A stretch of 64,000 nt of DNA. Origin: Whitmania pigra. Its lineage: Eukaryota; Annelida; Clitellata; Hirudinida; Haemopidae. The notes below the pieces were generated by a model. It was given only the letters and a program-made list of their open reading frames with translations, was not told the origin of the DNA and searched no databases. Shown piece after piece: positions 1-13,215 of this stretch. Positions within the stretch are counted from its first letter, which is position 1, and each line of letters opens with the position of its first letter. The stretch is taken from assembly GCA_021613335.1 (NCBI GenBank), contig JAJTWR010000377.1, positions 310,001 through 374,000 of the forward strand, written 5' to 3'. The position numbers and the translations under genes are program-made.

Positions 1-1269
1 TCGTTGTTTGTCAGGTGAATCTCGAGAATGCTTTTCTGTAGCAAAAATAGATCCCACGTGCCCGGAAAAGATGCCAAATATAATTAAGTATAAATTTAAT
101 TATATTAGCAATATAAACTTAATTAATTTCCAAAAATCTAAGTTTACAACATTATTATTATATTAAAAATTAATAAATAATATAATCAAAATATTAATTT
201 CAATTTATATCTACAAATAGAAATAAAAATTAAAAAAATATATAAATAGTATATAATTACAAAAAATAATTATGTTTTTGTGACTAAAGACAAAATAATT
301 ATGTTATTATTGATATTTTTCATATTATAATACTTTTATTTATTTATTTATTTATTCAAAATTTAATAAATCAATGTTAACATCTTTTTTCGAACACCTT
401 AAATATTTCTATTCGACAATTTTCCTCATTCGACAAATTTTAAAAATATCGATTCATATTTCATTCCATCTTTGGAAAAATAGAAATGTTGTTAATTTCA
501 TTTATTTCAATTTAAATTTTATTTTTTTTATAACATTTTAAAATGAAATTAAAAATACTTTATATTTTATTTTATAAACTATTCTTTTTTTTTCTTTTTT
601 TTCAAATTTCGTTTTCTAGATAAAAATTTAATTTAAATTTCTCGTTTATCCTTAAAAACTCTAAGTTCTGCCATCTTTGAAAATCTTCTGAGGACGCAAA
701 TTGCAAATTATGACCTTACAATGATCATCCCAGTGAGTACTGAGTTCCAGTGTACTTAGTTTTATTCCGATGTACTGAATGCATAGGATCGCACTCACGT
801 ATCAGTACTCAATACAGAATATATCAGTATAGAATAGTATTGCACCGAATAATTGTTGGTTTCCAGAGGAAAAGTGTAAGCCTCTTTGCTGGTAACAGTG
901 AATTGAAAACTTCTAAAACTTTACAACTACATAATAATCGCCTAAAATTTAGAAGAAAAAAAAAACAGTTTAAATTAAATTAATAAAATAAGCTCCGAAA
1001 TCATTTTCTAGGAACGTGAAAATGTCACGGAAAAGAAAATTTTTGGACGTTTTTGAACAAAAAACAAAAAAATCTTTTAACCCAATTAGAACGCCATCCA
1101 TAAATCAACAACGACCAGGTTAGTCTGAAATGTTGTCAAGAAGCAGACGACAAGGAGATGGTAAAGGAGATTGTGTGAGTAGATGATGATAAATTGACGT
1201 TGAAATGATGTTAATAAAGGTGTAATGTCTGGTGGTGTTGAAATATTAGGTGGAAGAATTATTAAATAA
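1..1269. other. AT-rich intergenic DNA
   Basis: Very AT-rich sequence with homopolymer A and T runs and a short TTTA run near 335-355. A 77-codon open frame at 750-983 has no recognisable motif, signal peptide or paralog in the window. I see no supportable gene here. Confidence 0.6.
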
Positions 1270-1275
1270 TTAATA

Positions 1276-1316
1276 ATAATGATGATATTAATAATAATAA
1301 TAATAATAACAACAAC

Positions 1317-1415
<99 letters not shown>

Positions 1416-1449
1416 TAATAATAATAATAATAATAACAATAATAATAAC

Positions 1450-1485
<36 letters not shown>

Positions 1486-1572
1486 CATAATAATAATAAT
1501 AGTTTCAAATAACAATAATAATAACAATAATAATAATAATAATATAATAATAATAATAATAATAATAATAGT
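1276..1572. repeat. (AAT)n microsatellite, interrupted
   Basis: About 300 bp of AAT/ATA trinucleotide repeat with scattered AAC and single-base interruptions. The complement reads as poly-Ile/Leu/Tyr in three frames, so the open frames over it are artefacts of the repeat. Confidence 0.95.
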
Positions 1573-1851
1573 TTAAAATAATATATTTAATAAAACCTAA
1601 ATTTACTCTTTAAAATGAGACTATTGTTCATGAAGATTAATGAAATCAAATAATCATTTATTTTCAAAAACAAATTTTATCTTATTTTTAAGGAAAAAAA
1701 CTTTTGAATTTGAATTTCAGAGAAATAAAAGTTAGTTCTTATTTTTAAATCCACAAAAAGGCCCATCAATCAACTGGAAGCAATCGACGAAATTTTTCAA
1801 TTCAAACAACGACGATTAAACTCTTCCCAAAGACTCATCAGCCTCCTCCTC
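1573..1851. other. Intergenic, nothing seen
   Basis: AT-rich sequence between two microsatellites. No coding motif or repeat was recognised. Confidence 0.5.
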
Positions 1852-1996
1852 CTAATGATCATCATCGTCGTCGTCATCATCATCATCGCTATTGTCGTCG
1901 TCATCATCATCCTCATCGTCATAGTCATCGTCATCGTCACCATCATCGTCACCATCATCGTCAACGTCATCATTATCATAATCATCATCATCTACT
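1852..1996. repeat. (ATC/GTC)n trinucleotide repeat
   Basis: Mixed ATC and GTC triplets. The complement reads as Asp-rich and Met/Thr-rich frames. It resembles the larger TCA/TCG array at 9.4-9.7 kb. Confidence 0.9.
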
Positions 1997-2670
1997 ACCT
2001 CCTCCACTTCATGCCTTCCTTTTCCACTTGCTCCATCTTCTCCTGGACAAACAATCTCCATCTGGAGAACGGAAAAACCAGGTTATTGGCATCTGTCTGT
2101 ATTATTGACGTAATGAGGGCATAAATTGTAATCCCGGAATCAAGGGCTTTCTAGCTTCTAATCCTAAGGCGGTAATTCCTCGCTAAAAGACAGAAAATGA
2201 TGTCCGCCATTTTCTTAGAGACCGATTCTTCTCAAACGATCCAAAATCCATGCCCTAATGACGCCACGGACAATATAAAACCTTTTGTAAATTCTAATCA
2301 AAAATCAATAAACATCACTGCTATTTAATTTGCCCCTGGTTTCGACACGCCCTCAAGTTGTACGTACGATCTCTAGATCTGATACTGATCATTTTCCCTG
2401 ATACTGTACAGCGTATAAATATTGGAATACATGATTTGAGGAGACCTTTCAACTCTGACCTGTTAATTAGAAGTTCTGGTTTGTCAATAATTTTTCGTTA
2501 ATAAATTAATTAATATCTAAGACTACGAGTTCTCACCGCGTCATTTAAGTAAGGCATCGTCAATTAACTGAAAGTGACAAATAAACTATTTATATTACAT
2601 TAACCTGAACTGAAAACTAATTACTTCAAAATTAAATTCACTTAAAGTGAAAATAAATTAATTACAATAA

Positions 2671-2717
<47 letters not shown>

Positions 2718-4507
2718 ATGGAATAATAAATTAATTATAAGTTAAGGAAAACAACTTGAATGCCACATGTAAAAAAAAAACACTTTTAAAATGAATTAAC
2801 CTTATATTTAGTTTTTTTTTAGTAAGTTTAAAAAGTAAAAAGTAAAAGTAAAAATATTTCGAATTTCAAAGACAAATGTACAGAATTCAAAATGCCGCGA
2901 ACTCATATTTTAAGCATCTCTTTGCTTCTTGAAAGAAGATTCTGAAGTAAAAAAAAATTCCAAAGGTGCTTTTTTTACGAATGACGTTTTAATAAATTAT
3001 TAAATCACTAAAATAAATTTGATGTTTTTATTATGCATTTTTATAATTATTGTATAATTCAATATTATATTAAATTATTAAAATATTGTAACGATTCTCA
3101 AAGAAATAGATTCGATGGAAATAATTTAAAAAGCACTAACTTTGCACTAACCGTTGACTAATTACAATTAACAAATATTTCTTAATTAATTTCGAAAAAT
3201 AATTTTTGATTCTGCGGGACTCTCTGGCCAATCCTTGGAACACTTCATCTTAAATCATTATTCTGATGTATGCGAAATTATATGATCCTATATTATAACT
3301 TTCGTAAAAATGAACATAATTATTTTATTGCTGGATAAAAATTGCATAAAATAAAAATAAGTAATTACCAAATAAAAACACGTAATAATAATAATAATAA
3401 TAATAACAATGACGAAAATACTAATGCTAATAATAATAATAATGACAACAAACTGCAAAACAAATGATAAAGTCAAAAAAAAAAAATTAATCAAAAAATG
3501 ATATCGATGTCAATCTAAACAATATCTCTTTGATTTTGGGACATCCAGAAGAAAAAGTTTTTTCCTTCGCGCCCCATTAGTCCGACATTAGCTCAACATT
3601 GGATTCATTTCACGGTCGGCATTCCATGATCTTCCATTTTAAGCATGAGTGGTCTCTTCATTTTAGATTACTCACATGCTTATACATTTTTTTGTTTTGA
3701 TCTGTCATTGTCGGCAGACGACTCTCTATTATTATTATATTATTATTATTATATTATTATATTATTATTATATTATCATTATTTTTTCTTTGCAACCCAA
3801 TTGCTGCTGATGTAGGAGTTCTTAAAGAGAAAGGGAGGGAACGATGCCTTGCAGAAGACCAGTGCTGAAAGCGAATCCCCTCGAAAGATTCCTCTTTTTT
3901 ATTGCTATTGTCTGCGTCATTAGTAAACCTTGTTCATGGTGAAGGCACAGTATTGTTTTGATCTCCATTTTGTCATTGAACTTTTGATAAATTCTCTAAT
4001 GATGTAATGTTACACTTTGTAAATTTTTAGGATATTGGTCCTATACATAGAATGCATTGCCGGGTGATGTCGTTAAATCAACCACGGTCTCCCGTTTTAA
4101 CGCGCAATGATACGTGACCTCGACATTATTACTAGCACTTTTACATTTAATTTGTATGCTGCCTATGTATGTACACTATACTTCGATGCTTTTGTTTATG
4201 CAATTGTGTTAGTAATCCAACTGAGCCCTTCAATTGTATCTAATAAATAAATAAATAAATAAATAAGTAAGTAAAACGATTTTGGAAGGCTAGGAAATGC
4301 CTATTTATGATCTATCCATACCATGTTTAGATCTTTCTTTTCTTTCTCGACTGATTGAGGGATTGCTAAATCCAGGAGCAGTTGGTCCTTGGAGTCTCTT
4401 GACCGTCTTTTACAATCTTTTTGTTCTGAGGGAAATATTTCATTTTTATGGAAATGGTCACAGAGCCTGTTATTTAAAGCACTCGCGAGGATCTCGAACA
4501 TTGTTGT
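1997..4507. other. Intergenic, short microsatellites only
   Basis: Mostly AT-rich sequence. Short arrays are present: TAAA at about 2664-2718, AAT at about 3388-3412 and 3431-3444, ATT/TATT at about 3729-3780, and AAAT at about 4240-4265. A slightly GC-richer patch (about 3820-4110) has no open frame with recognisable features. Confidence 0.5.
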
Positions 4508-4715
4508 TAGGCATGTTGTTATTATTGTTGTTATTATTGTTGTTATTATTATTATTGTTGTTGTTATTGTTGTTATTATTATTATTGTTGTTGTTATTGT
4601 TGTTATTATGAACAAATAACAAACCTATTCCTTGGCCACAACAACGCAGACACAACCAACAGCAACAACAACAACAACAAAACAGCACCACCAACAAATA
4701 AACAATTAAACAAAT
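4508..4715. repeat. (TTG/TTA)n array followed by (CAA)n array
   Basis: TTG/TTA triplets run from about 4508 to 4610. The inverse-complement type (CAA/CAG) follows at about 4637-4682. The two arrays face each other and could form a weak hairpin. Overlapping poly-Leu, poly-Val and poly-Asn frames are repeat artefacts. Confidence 0.9.
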
Positions 4716-5108
4716 AAATGTAAACAAACAAAGAAACTTGAGCGGGAAATTCAGGCGTACTAAAAGACCGTCTTGGCGCCATCACCATCGCCTTGCTATG
4801 GCAACTTAAAAGCGCATAAAACACCCCGAAACGAAACCAGCACAGACTCAGATAACCCCGCAGAGGTGACTGAAAAGTAAAATTCTTTCTCCAGATGGCG
4901 ACCGTCGAGGTCATCCGGAGTGAGCAGATTGATAAAAAGGGGTCAAAGTTCGCAGAGGAGCGTCAGAAAAATAATTCTTCAAAAAGAAAATATTGGATTT
5001 GTTTGTAAAAAAGGAAGAAAAAAAAAAGGACAAAATGGACGACGGACTGACTTCTTGTGTGGCCAGGGAATTAATGTGTTTGAACATGCAGGAGGAAATT
5101 TTACCTTT
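4716..5108. other. Intergenic, nothing seen
   Basis: A mixed-composition stretch with short open frames on both strands. None has a recognisable domain or paralog. Confidence 0.4.
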
Positions 5109-5475
<367 letters not shown>

Positions 5476-6060
5476 AATTAATATTATTTTAAGTTTAAAG
5501 TCCGTTTTTGAAATTCTTTTTCCAGTTTCAAGTTCGGCCGATAACGAACGAGAAGCCATTTCGAAGTAAAATGTCTAAAGTTTCTTAAATAAATTTCACT
5601 GGACCTAACATTTTGGAAGCAATAAATATTTAAACATTTAAATATTAATATTATACAAATATTTAAAAAAAAACTTTTTTTACGATCATAATATTATAAT
5701 AACTGATTATGTAATGTAATTTAAAAGACAAATTCACAATGCAAGTTACACCATTAATTTGCGTTACTGCATAGGGTGGTTATAACAACAGTCGTAATGT
5801 GCCCAGCCTGCTACGGATAAGGGGTTATATAAATGGTAGGACGATTATGCTTTAAATATGACAAAAGAAAATCATTACAACGTTATTAATAACATTGTCG
5901 TTAGTGTAAATATTACATTATTTATTATATTATTACATTATTATTTATATTAATTTTAATGATGTTCCAATTAGTATAAAAAAAAAGTGCTGAAAATGTT
6001 TTTAAATTTAGAACGAAGTCGACCAAACAATGAATTAATTAGTTTTTATTTACGAAGCAG
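5476..6060. other. Intergenic with a SINE-like fragment
   Basis: Around 5772-5845 the text shares the GGT...AACAGTCGTAATGT core and a 'ggttatataaatgg' end with the SINE-like element at 6833-6974, so it is probably a decayed copy. The remainder is AT-rich with no gene seen. Confidence 0.45.
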
Positions 6061-6064
6061 AAAT

Positions 6065-6405
6065 GCTCTTGTAATTTATTTATAATTATAATGCCCATAA
6101 AATTTATTTTTAATTATAACACTCTTATAACTTATTTATAATTATAATGCTCTTATAATTTAATTATAATTATAACACTCTTATAACTTATTTATAATTA
6201 TAATGCTCTTATAATTTATTTATAATTATAACACTATTATAACTTATTTATAATTATAATGCTCTTATAATTTAATTATAATTATAACACTCTTATAACT
6301 TATTTATAATTATAATGCTCTTATAATTTAATTATAATTATAACACTCTTATAACTTATTTATAATTATAATGCTCTTATAATTTATTTATAATTACTAC
6401 TACTC
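6065..6405. repeat. Tandem repeat, unit about 56 bp
   Basis: About six copies of a 56-57 bp unit, itself made of two similar half-units of about 28 bp. The halves alternate 'aatgctcttataatt' and 'aacactcttataactt', each followed by a palindromic TATAATTATA core. No open frame spans it. It is a minisatellite built on hairpin-forming AT palindromes. Confidence 0.9.
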
Positions 6406-6832
6406 TTTTAAATCAAGTTCTTTTCAAATCCTCACGGCAACATCATTCAGAAGCAAATCACGGCAGTAACATCCATCTTACTGCTTTGTCGTAATAAAGA
6501 GATTTTTAACTTTTTTTAATTGCTGTTATTATTATTATTATTATTATTATTTTTATTACCCTCATCATCATCATCATCACTGCTTATTCAGCAAACACGC
6601 TCGTGGGAGCATGGGCGTTCGTATATGTTGACATTGTTCCATCACACTTCCCCTGGAGAAATCACGGTTTGTGTACGCAACGTACATTTGAGGAACCATG
6701 TTCCAAGTTTGTGTCTTTGAACCGGTCGGCATGGCTAGACGATGTCTGGAAATTAGTTCGATTAGTTAATGGATTGCTGTCTTACCATATTATGAATGAA
6801 TGGATGTTATAAGCCTAGGTCACTTTTGTTCC
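6406..6832. other. Intergenic, short ATT/ATC run
   Basis: Contains a short ATT run followed by ATC triplets (about 6525-6580). Two overlapping open frames of 66-69 codons at 6520-6812 show no signal peptide or domain, and I do not call them genes. Confidence 0.45.
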
Positions 6833-6974
6833 TGCATACGGCGGTAATGGCAACAGTCGTAATGTCCAGGGTTCGAAACCCAGCCCTGCACTGCCGTTTG
6901 GGAAGGAGCGCTAAGTAAATGTTTAACAAGAAGCGCCTCTGACGCTACTATGTAAATGGCGCTTTATAAATTTA
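6833..6974 (+). repeat. tRNA-like SINE copy
   Basis: The element carries a perfect RNA polymerase III B-box-like motif, GGTTCGAAACC (6870-6880). About 30 bp before it lies 'GGTAATGGCAACAG', which could be a degenerate A box. The downstream part reads 'ggaaggagcgctaagtaaat' and ends near 'tggcgctttataaattt'. Related copies lie at about 5772-5845, 34190-34320 (minus), 61290-61440 and 61700-61765, which supports a dispersed tRNA-derived SINE family. I assign no tRNA isotype because a full cloverleaf cannot be drawn. Confidence 0.6.
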
Positions 6975-7163
6975 GTACATTTATATTTTACATTTTTGCA
7001 GTAAATAAGTTTTATTCTGAACTGTTAACTTCAGTCTGCTACACACACACATACACATGCGCACACACAGACATGGGTGGTCTTCAAAAGTCTTCAAAAA
7101 GTCATTCATTATCACAGACGCAAGATATGAGAAGAGTCTGAAAAAGTACGAAGACTCGAGACA

Positions 7164-8543
7164 TCAATCCTCCAGAAGTTTTGGACTCTGGTAGTAAATC
7201 AATCTGAAGATTTCGGCCACGGTTGTATTCAGCGTCCTGATGGACTGAGGCGAATACTCGACGTTGTGTTCCCTGTACCACAAATGGACGGCATAATTAC
7301 CGCTCCAATCCCAGAGTCTACCAACCTCGTACAACCATTTCCTCTCGAACCAGTTGGGTCTGTTGATGCTGAACCACTCCACGTGGATCAGCCCGGGGTG
7401 GCGTCGCGCCAACTCCATGGGCACCTTGGTGGAATGTCTGTTCCAGTCAGAGTCGTCAAAGTCGGTCCTGTAGCTGTCCAGCCAGAGCTCGAGGAAGGGT
7501 GCGTTGGGGCGAGCCATGATGAAACCACTGCCCAAAATGTCCGGGGTTTCGGCACCCATGGTCACCTCGTACTGGAAGAGGGGGCCGAGGTCTCTGAGGA
7601 GTATGACGTCCAGGTCCACGTAAAGACCCCCGTATTTCCTCAGCAACTGAATTCTGGCCACGTCGGATTGATGCTCGGGAACGGACACGGACCAGTTGAA
7701 AACGTGGCGTGGTCGCTCGAGCGGAACGAAGAGCAGGTGGGCGATGGATTGGCAGGCGAACATCCACCAGGTGCCCGTCGGTAGAGAGTCGTGCCAGAAG
7801 AAGATCTTGGAAGGTCTGAAAAACTTCTGAACGCTGAGGAGACTCAAAGCCTGGTGGAAGCGAAAAACTGTCGAGTTTGGGTAAAACCAGACGATGTGGG
7901 CTGTCCTCGGAATGTTTTGATGTTTCTGTTGTTGTTGTTGTTGTTGTTGTTGTTGACGTTGTTGTTGTTGTTTATGACGAGATGTTGTGGAGTGTCGTTG
8001 TATGTTGTTGCTCCTATTGTTGTTGTTGATGTTGTTGCCATAGTTTGGTTGATTGAGTGAAGGGTGGGTGGAGTCATCACGTGACCCGTCGTGAAATTTC
8101 TCGTTCGCGTTTTTCCCGCTCTTTTTGTTCTTTCGCGGTTGTTTTAACGGATGATTTAAAAACTCCGTCCGTGGGAAGTACTCGAGTGAAGAAGTTTGTT
8201 TCGAGTCGTTTGTCCTTGTTTTGCTGTACATTTTGAAACTCGTCTGCTCAATATTGTTGTTGCTGTTGTTGTTGTTGTAGGAGGAGGCGCCATATTTGTT
8301 GTTGTTGTTGTAGGAAGCGCCATATTTGTTGTTGTTGTTGTTGATGATGTCGTTGAGTTTCCTATTGGCAGCCGAGGATTGGCTGTTGCTGCTGCTGTTG
8401 TTGTTTATGTTGTTATTGTTGTTGTTGTTGCTGTTGTCGTTGTGAGATAAGAAGATGAAGAGAGAGAAGAGAGTGACGATGAGGCAGTAGGCGAACAACA
8501 AGAGCAACGAACGAAAACTCTTCGCTGACGTCAGAATTTTCAT
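7164..8543 (-). CDS. Type II membrane DXD-motif glycosyltransferase (GT32-like)
   Basis: A 459-residue single-exon protein. Residues about 12-32 form one hydrophobic segment after a short basic N-terminus, a Golgi signal anchor. A long low-complexity stem rich in Asn, Ser and Gln follows (about 35-205; AAC/CAG-type runs). The catalytic region (about 213-459) starts at 'HIVWFYPNSTVF' and contains YGGLYVDLDVILLRDL with the DXD metal/nucleotide-sugar motif at about 310-312. It then has 'GSGFIMARPNAPF' and a late 'AVHLWYREH' block. This order is known for the Gly_transf_sug/DXD family (Och1- and alpha-1,4-galactosyltransferase-like). Donor and acceptor cannot be read from the sequence. The ATG precedes the anchor directly. 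The stem is probably tolerant of microsatellite expansion. It is likely a functional gene and is unrelated to the peptide cluster that follows. Confidence 0.88.
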   Translation of the reverse strand: MKILTSAKSFRSLLLLFAYCLIVTLFSLFIFLSHNDNSNNNNNNNINNNSSSNSQSSAANRKLNDIINNNNNKYGASYNNNNKYGASSYNNNNSNNNIEQTSFKMYSKTRTNDSKQTSSLEYFPRTEFLNHPLKQPRKNKKSGKNANEKFHDGSRDDSTHPSLNQPNYGNNINNNNRSNNIQRHSTTSRHKQQQQRQQQQQQQQQQKHQNIPRTAHIVWFYPNSTVFRFHQALSLLSVQKFFRPSKIFFWHDSLPTGTWWMFACQSIAHLLFVPLERPRHVFNWSVSVPEHQSDVARIQLLRKYGGLYVDLDVILLRDLGPLFQYEVTMGAETPDILGSGFIMARPNAPFLELWLDSYRTDFDDSDWNRHSTKVPMELARRHPGLIHVEWFSINRPNWFERKWLYEVGRLWDWSGNYAVHLWYREHNVEYSPQSIRTLNTTVAEIFRLIYYQSPKLLED

Positions 8544-9377
8544 TACTTCTGTTCGTTACTGACGGTGCTGCTATTGTGTTTCAATTTCAAGAATTTTTCA
8601 AGATTATATGTTTCAATTAAGAAACATTATTTATCCTTTGAAATACTTTTGAAATATTGACGGTAAGATTTATGTTATTTATTGAAAAATGATTTCTGCT
8701 AATGAGCATGTAATCGAGTTGTTTGGTGAAATAAAAGAATAATAAATTAAATTATGAGTTTAGTAGAATGTTATTTTGAAAATAATTTTAAAATTATTCT
8801 ACGACGGAAATATTTGATTTAAAGTAATTTGATTCTTCAGGCAACAATTGACTGGTAGAAAGTTTTACATACAAAAATGTCAAAAAAAAAAAATTTTTTT
8901 AATTTAAAAAAACTGAAAAATAACGCCCGCATGATTTACCAACCTTTACGATTTTTTACCAAAAAATCTGAATTGAAATATTCGTGAAATTAAATATTCA
9001 CACTTGTTTAATTGCTATTGTTGATTAATTTTACGTTAATAAACGGAAAATCAAAGAACTGGACTGGATATAATAAGACGACTTAATGGCAAATTTTCAA
9101 CTTTTGAGAATGTTTACTTACGATTAGACGTTCGTAGCTAAATATTTCAATTAATATGAATTATTATATCTTGACGAGAAATACAGAATTAAGTATGACA
9201 ATTACGACGATAATTTTAAACTGTTATGCTGATAATAATTTAAAATAATTATGCCGATAACAAATTTTCCAGCATCAGCACTGACCGTCGTCCCAAATCA
9301 ATGGTTCAGAATCGACGTGTTGAAGCATCTTATAGACCAGACCCTCATGCATTTCATACTCTCTCTTCATCGTCGTA
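8544..9377. other. Upstream flank of the glycosyltransferase gene, AT-rich
   Basis: AT-rich DNA in front of the minus-strand glycosyltransferase ATG. I see no convincing TATA box or other gene. Confidence 0.4.
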
Positions 9378-9702
<325 letters not shown>

Positions 9703-12635
9703 ATATAATAATAATTATTATTATTAATATTATTATAACATTCATAATTGGTTATTAATATTATAATAATAATAATAATTATTTATCTTTTAATATTATA
9801 GATTATTATCTATAATTATATTATCTATAATTATAATAATTATTAATTAATAAAAAAGACAAAAAAGAACATTATGATAATTATTTTCCAAGAAGGAAGA
9901 CCCAGCAGACCACACAAGAAACAGGAGAAATTATTACTCTCGAAATTAACATCGCCATCTTTGACAGATCACGTGGGTGTGACATCCAGAGTGACATTTG
10001 CTCACATCCTTGATTGGTAGGCCAGGAGAGTGTTAACAGGGAGGTTGCAGTTGATGATTAAAAATTAATTGAATAAATTAAGCTGAAAACAGGGTTACGA
10101 ATTAATTGAATAAATTAAGCTGAGAAAAAAAATAATTAAAAGTTAATTGATTAATTGAAATCATTGATATGACTGGATGTACAGGTTGTCTGTGATTACG
10201 TAATTATGCTTGTGATTGCATAATTCAATCATTTCCAGTGTGTACTTTTGTGTGCATACTTAAATTACTTAATTTACTTAATAGCGTTTTTCCACAACGG
10301 AATGTCAATTAATTTGTATAGCGCATGTTAAAACTACTCCATTCATAATTGGTTTGCCTTACACTACATTAAAACCACATTCGCAAGATAATCATCGATA
10401 AACATAAAAAAAGTCGATAATCCCATTAGATTAAGAATGAAAAAGACTTTAAAACAACTTGGAAATCCAGCATCAGCCACTCGTTGAACTCGTAAATTTT
10501 TTTGTCGAATTTTTTTTTCTGGATTTTCCCCTCGGAAAATCTTTATTTGGCACTTCACTCGATTGAAATCAATGTACTCAGGAGTTAACACTTCAGGTAA
10601 ATCCAGTTATTTTTTTATATTTAAATATTTTTATATATTTATTATATATAGATCCAGGTAAATCTTGCTCTATATTTTATTAATATATAATTTATTTATT
10701 TATTTTTTAATTTAAGGACATTAAGGTTTAGTCAAAAAAAGAATGAGTTAGTTTTGAATTTCGTTTTATATTTTAAACTAAAAAAAACATTTAAAGTTAA
10801 TTTAGCTAAATTAAAATTTTCAATTTAATGCAAACGTAGAAACAAAATTTGACTTTAGACTATTTTAAATAATTTAAAAAAAAATTGTATTTCTGGTTTT
10901 ACATATTTAATACCAGAGAAATCGAGAAGAAAAACACAATGAAGCGACAGTAACCGAAATTGCATATTTACAACATTCCAATATCGGATTCAAACATTTG
11001 AAAATAGCACGAAATGATTTCCATAAAAAACCCCCTTTATCCATTAAACACTCACATTTTTTTCTACCCTCCTCAGTGGGTAGTTTATACTTGAATGAAG
11101 AATCCATTCTGCCCTCACGTAGAGGAGATAAAAAACAAGATCTTCCAAAAAAAAAGGCTTTGAAATAGTTGTTCATAAGGAGAATTTATGAGTCGTAAGT
11201 CGCAACGAGAATAATCTCCTTTTATTGCTTACACGTATTTCTGTGCCAAATTACCTGCTTGGCATTCAGAGCGGGAGATTCTCTTGTCCGAGTTCCCCTG
11301 ACAGACGATATGGGATGATGGCGCGAAATTGAATTTACATTTTCCGGAGAGCTTTTTATTATGATGTGTTGTCTTTTTATTATATATTTTATTTTATTTT
11401 ATTTTATTCTGTACCTAGGCATGCTTGTGTAATTCGATTTTATAAGTGTTTTATTTAAAAATGTAATATATTTTATTATGCCCTGACGTTTACATAAACT
11501 ATTTTTAATGCAATAATTACATTTACATTAACTACAAATTACATGCCTTTACATTTTATAATCTTCACATGAAATATAATTTTTAACGCCGCAATTTTAT
11601 AGTTACTACAACGCCATAAATTTTAAATTTACTATAATTTATAATGTATTTTTTGTTATAACAACTTTTTCATTAACTAGAATTTTTAAAACATTGTTTT
11701 TTCCAGCCATAATTTTACCTGCCGCATTAATATGTCTTTGTGAGCTTCTTTGTTATTCATGTTTTTAGGAGCCTAATAAGAATTAATCACATGAATTTTA
11801 TTGATGTGAATTTCGTATTTTCTCAGAGAAATATTTAATAATCAACGTATATGGTATTCATAATGTTAAACATTGATATCATTTAATAATCATAATATTT
11901 AACAATCCAATAATTTATAGTATAATTTGAAATAAAAATAACTAATTAATTTGCGAATGTTAAATAGTACTAATATTCGATCATTAACTGAAATAGTTAA
12001 AGGGATCATGTTTAAAATAGATGCCAAACTATTATTCAACTGAATTAAGAATTTCATAATTTAGTATTTTAAAATTTTTATTCTTGAAATAAAAATTCTG
12101 CGCTGACAACAATTGATAACATCGCTGTCATGGTAGCTCATTTAAAAACTAGATTTTGATTTCGTGTGAAATTCCAAAAGATTTCAAGCGATTCCTTGTC
12201 TCGAAATAAGAGAAAATAAAAATAAAAAAAAAAATAAAAATTAAATAAAGTCAAATAAATTTAAAAAATAGCGGAGCATCTAAATTGGGATCAAAATTAT
12301 TTTATAATTTCTCGTGTTTAATCTTCTCATGTTATTTATTTTCATCAGCAGTAAACAGCATATTTTTCATTACGGTATTAAAATTTAAGACACGCTAAAA
12401 CTCTTTGAAAATATTTTCTTTTGCAATAACATAATAAAATCCTAATATTTTCTTTATTTAAAAAAATATTTTCAATTTATTTTTTAATTTTAAGACGTAC
12501 GAAGCTCCTCTCATGTAATAAATACAGAATGCTCAGAAAAACATTAATTCTACTTTATTGCGGAGAATCCTCTAAAAAATCAAAAATTCCTTTAAATTTT
12601 TTTGTTGAAGGATTCGTTGCATCCAGGAAATAACG
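9703..12635. other. Long AT-rich intergenic stretch
   Basis: Nearly 3 kb of AT-rich sequence with dispersed A/T runs. Small open frames at 10364-10591 and 10907-11176 (minus) have no signal peptide, domain or paralog. No gene, RNA or mobile element could be supported. Confidence 0.5.
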
Positions 12636-12875
12636 GCGACCACATCAACAACATCAACAACCATATCAACATCAACAAACACAGCAACAACAACCACAAC
12701 CACATCAACAACCACATCAACAACAACAACAACCACAACAACATCAACATCAACAACAACAACCACATCAACAACCACATCAACAACAACAACAACCACA
12801 ACAACATCAACATCAACAACAACAACCACATCAACAACCACAACACAACCACACAACAACAACAACAACAACATG
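12636..12875. repeat. (CAACAN)n compound repeat
   Basis: CAA and CAT triplets alternate with a higher-order period: a block of about 63 bp, 'ccacaacaacatcaacatc' plus flanks, is repeated almost exactly. Reads through it give Asn/His/Ile-rich or Leu/Val-rich frames, which I treat as non-coding. Confidence 0.9.
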
Positions 12876-13027
12876 ACAACGGCCAAAACAAAAAAAAACA
12901 CAAACACAAAAACCAGAAATTCTTCGCAACGTCAATTCTGACGTGCCGTCAAAAATGAAATGTTTCCAGAAGACCTGGTCATCATTCCGTCTGGAATGAT
13001 TGAGATAATGACAAATTGAGAATGTAT

Positions 13028-13215
13028 CTTGAATGTATCTATTTGTATCTTCGAGTATATCTATTTGTATCTTCGAGTATATCTATTTGTATCTTCGAGT
13101 ATATCTATTTGTATCTTCGAGTATATCTATTTGTATCTTCGAGTATATCTATTTGTATCTTCGAGTATATCTATTTGTATCTTCGAGTATATCTATTTGT
13201 ATCTTCGAATGCATC
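13028..13215. repeat. 22-bp minisatellite
   Basis: Eight to nine head-to-tail copies of a unit of about 22 bp beginning 'tatctatttgtatcttcgag'. Because 22 is not a multiple of 3, all three plus frames stay open and give the same peptide repeat shifted. This explains the three overlapping Tyr/Ile/Ser-rich open frames. There are no spacers, so it is not a CRISPR array. Confidence 0.95.

Noticed and set aside
6870..6880. A true tRNA gene at the perfect B box
   Set aside because: No foldable cloverleaf or acceptor stem could be drawn; diverged copies elsewhere show it is a SINE.
7266..8450. Open frames on the opposite strand or other frames of the glycosyltransferase
   Set aside because: Shadows of the 459-residue gene, which has the membrane anchor and DXD motif in its own frame.
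12572..12958. Asn/His-rich and Val/Asp-rich frames on both strands
   Set aside because: Compound CAA/CAT repeat with higher-order periodicity; all frames open because of the repeat.
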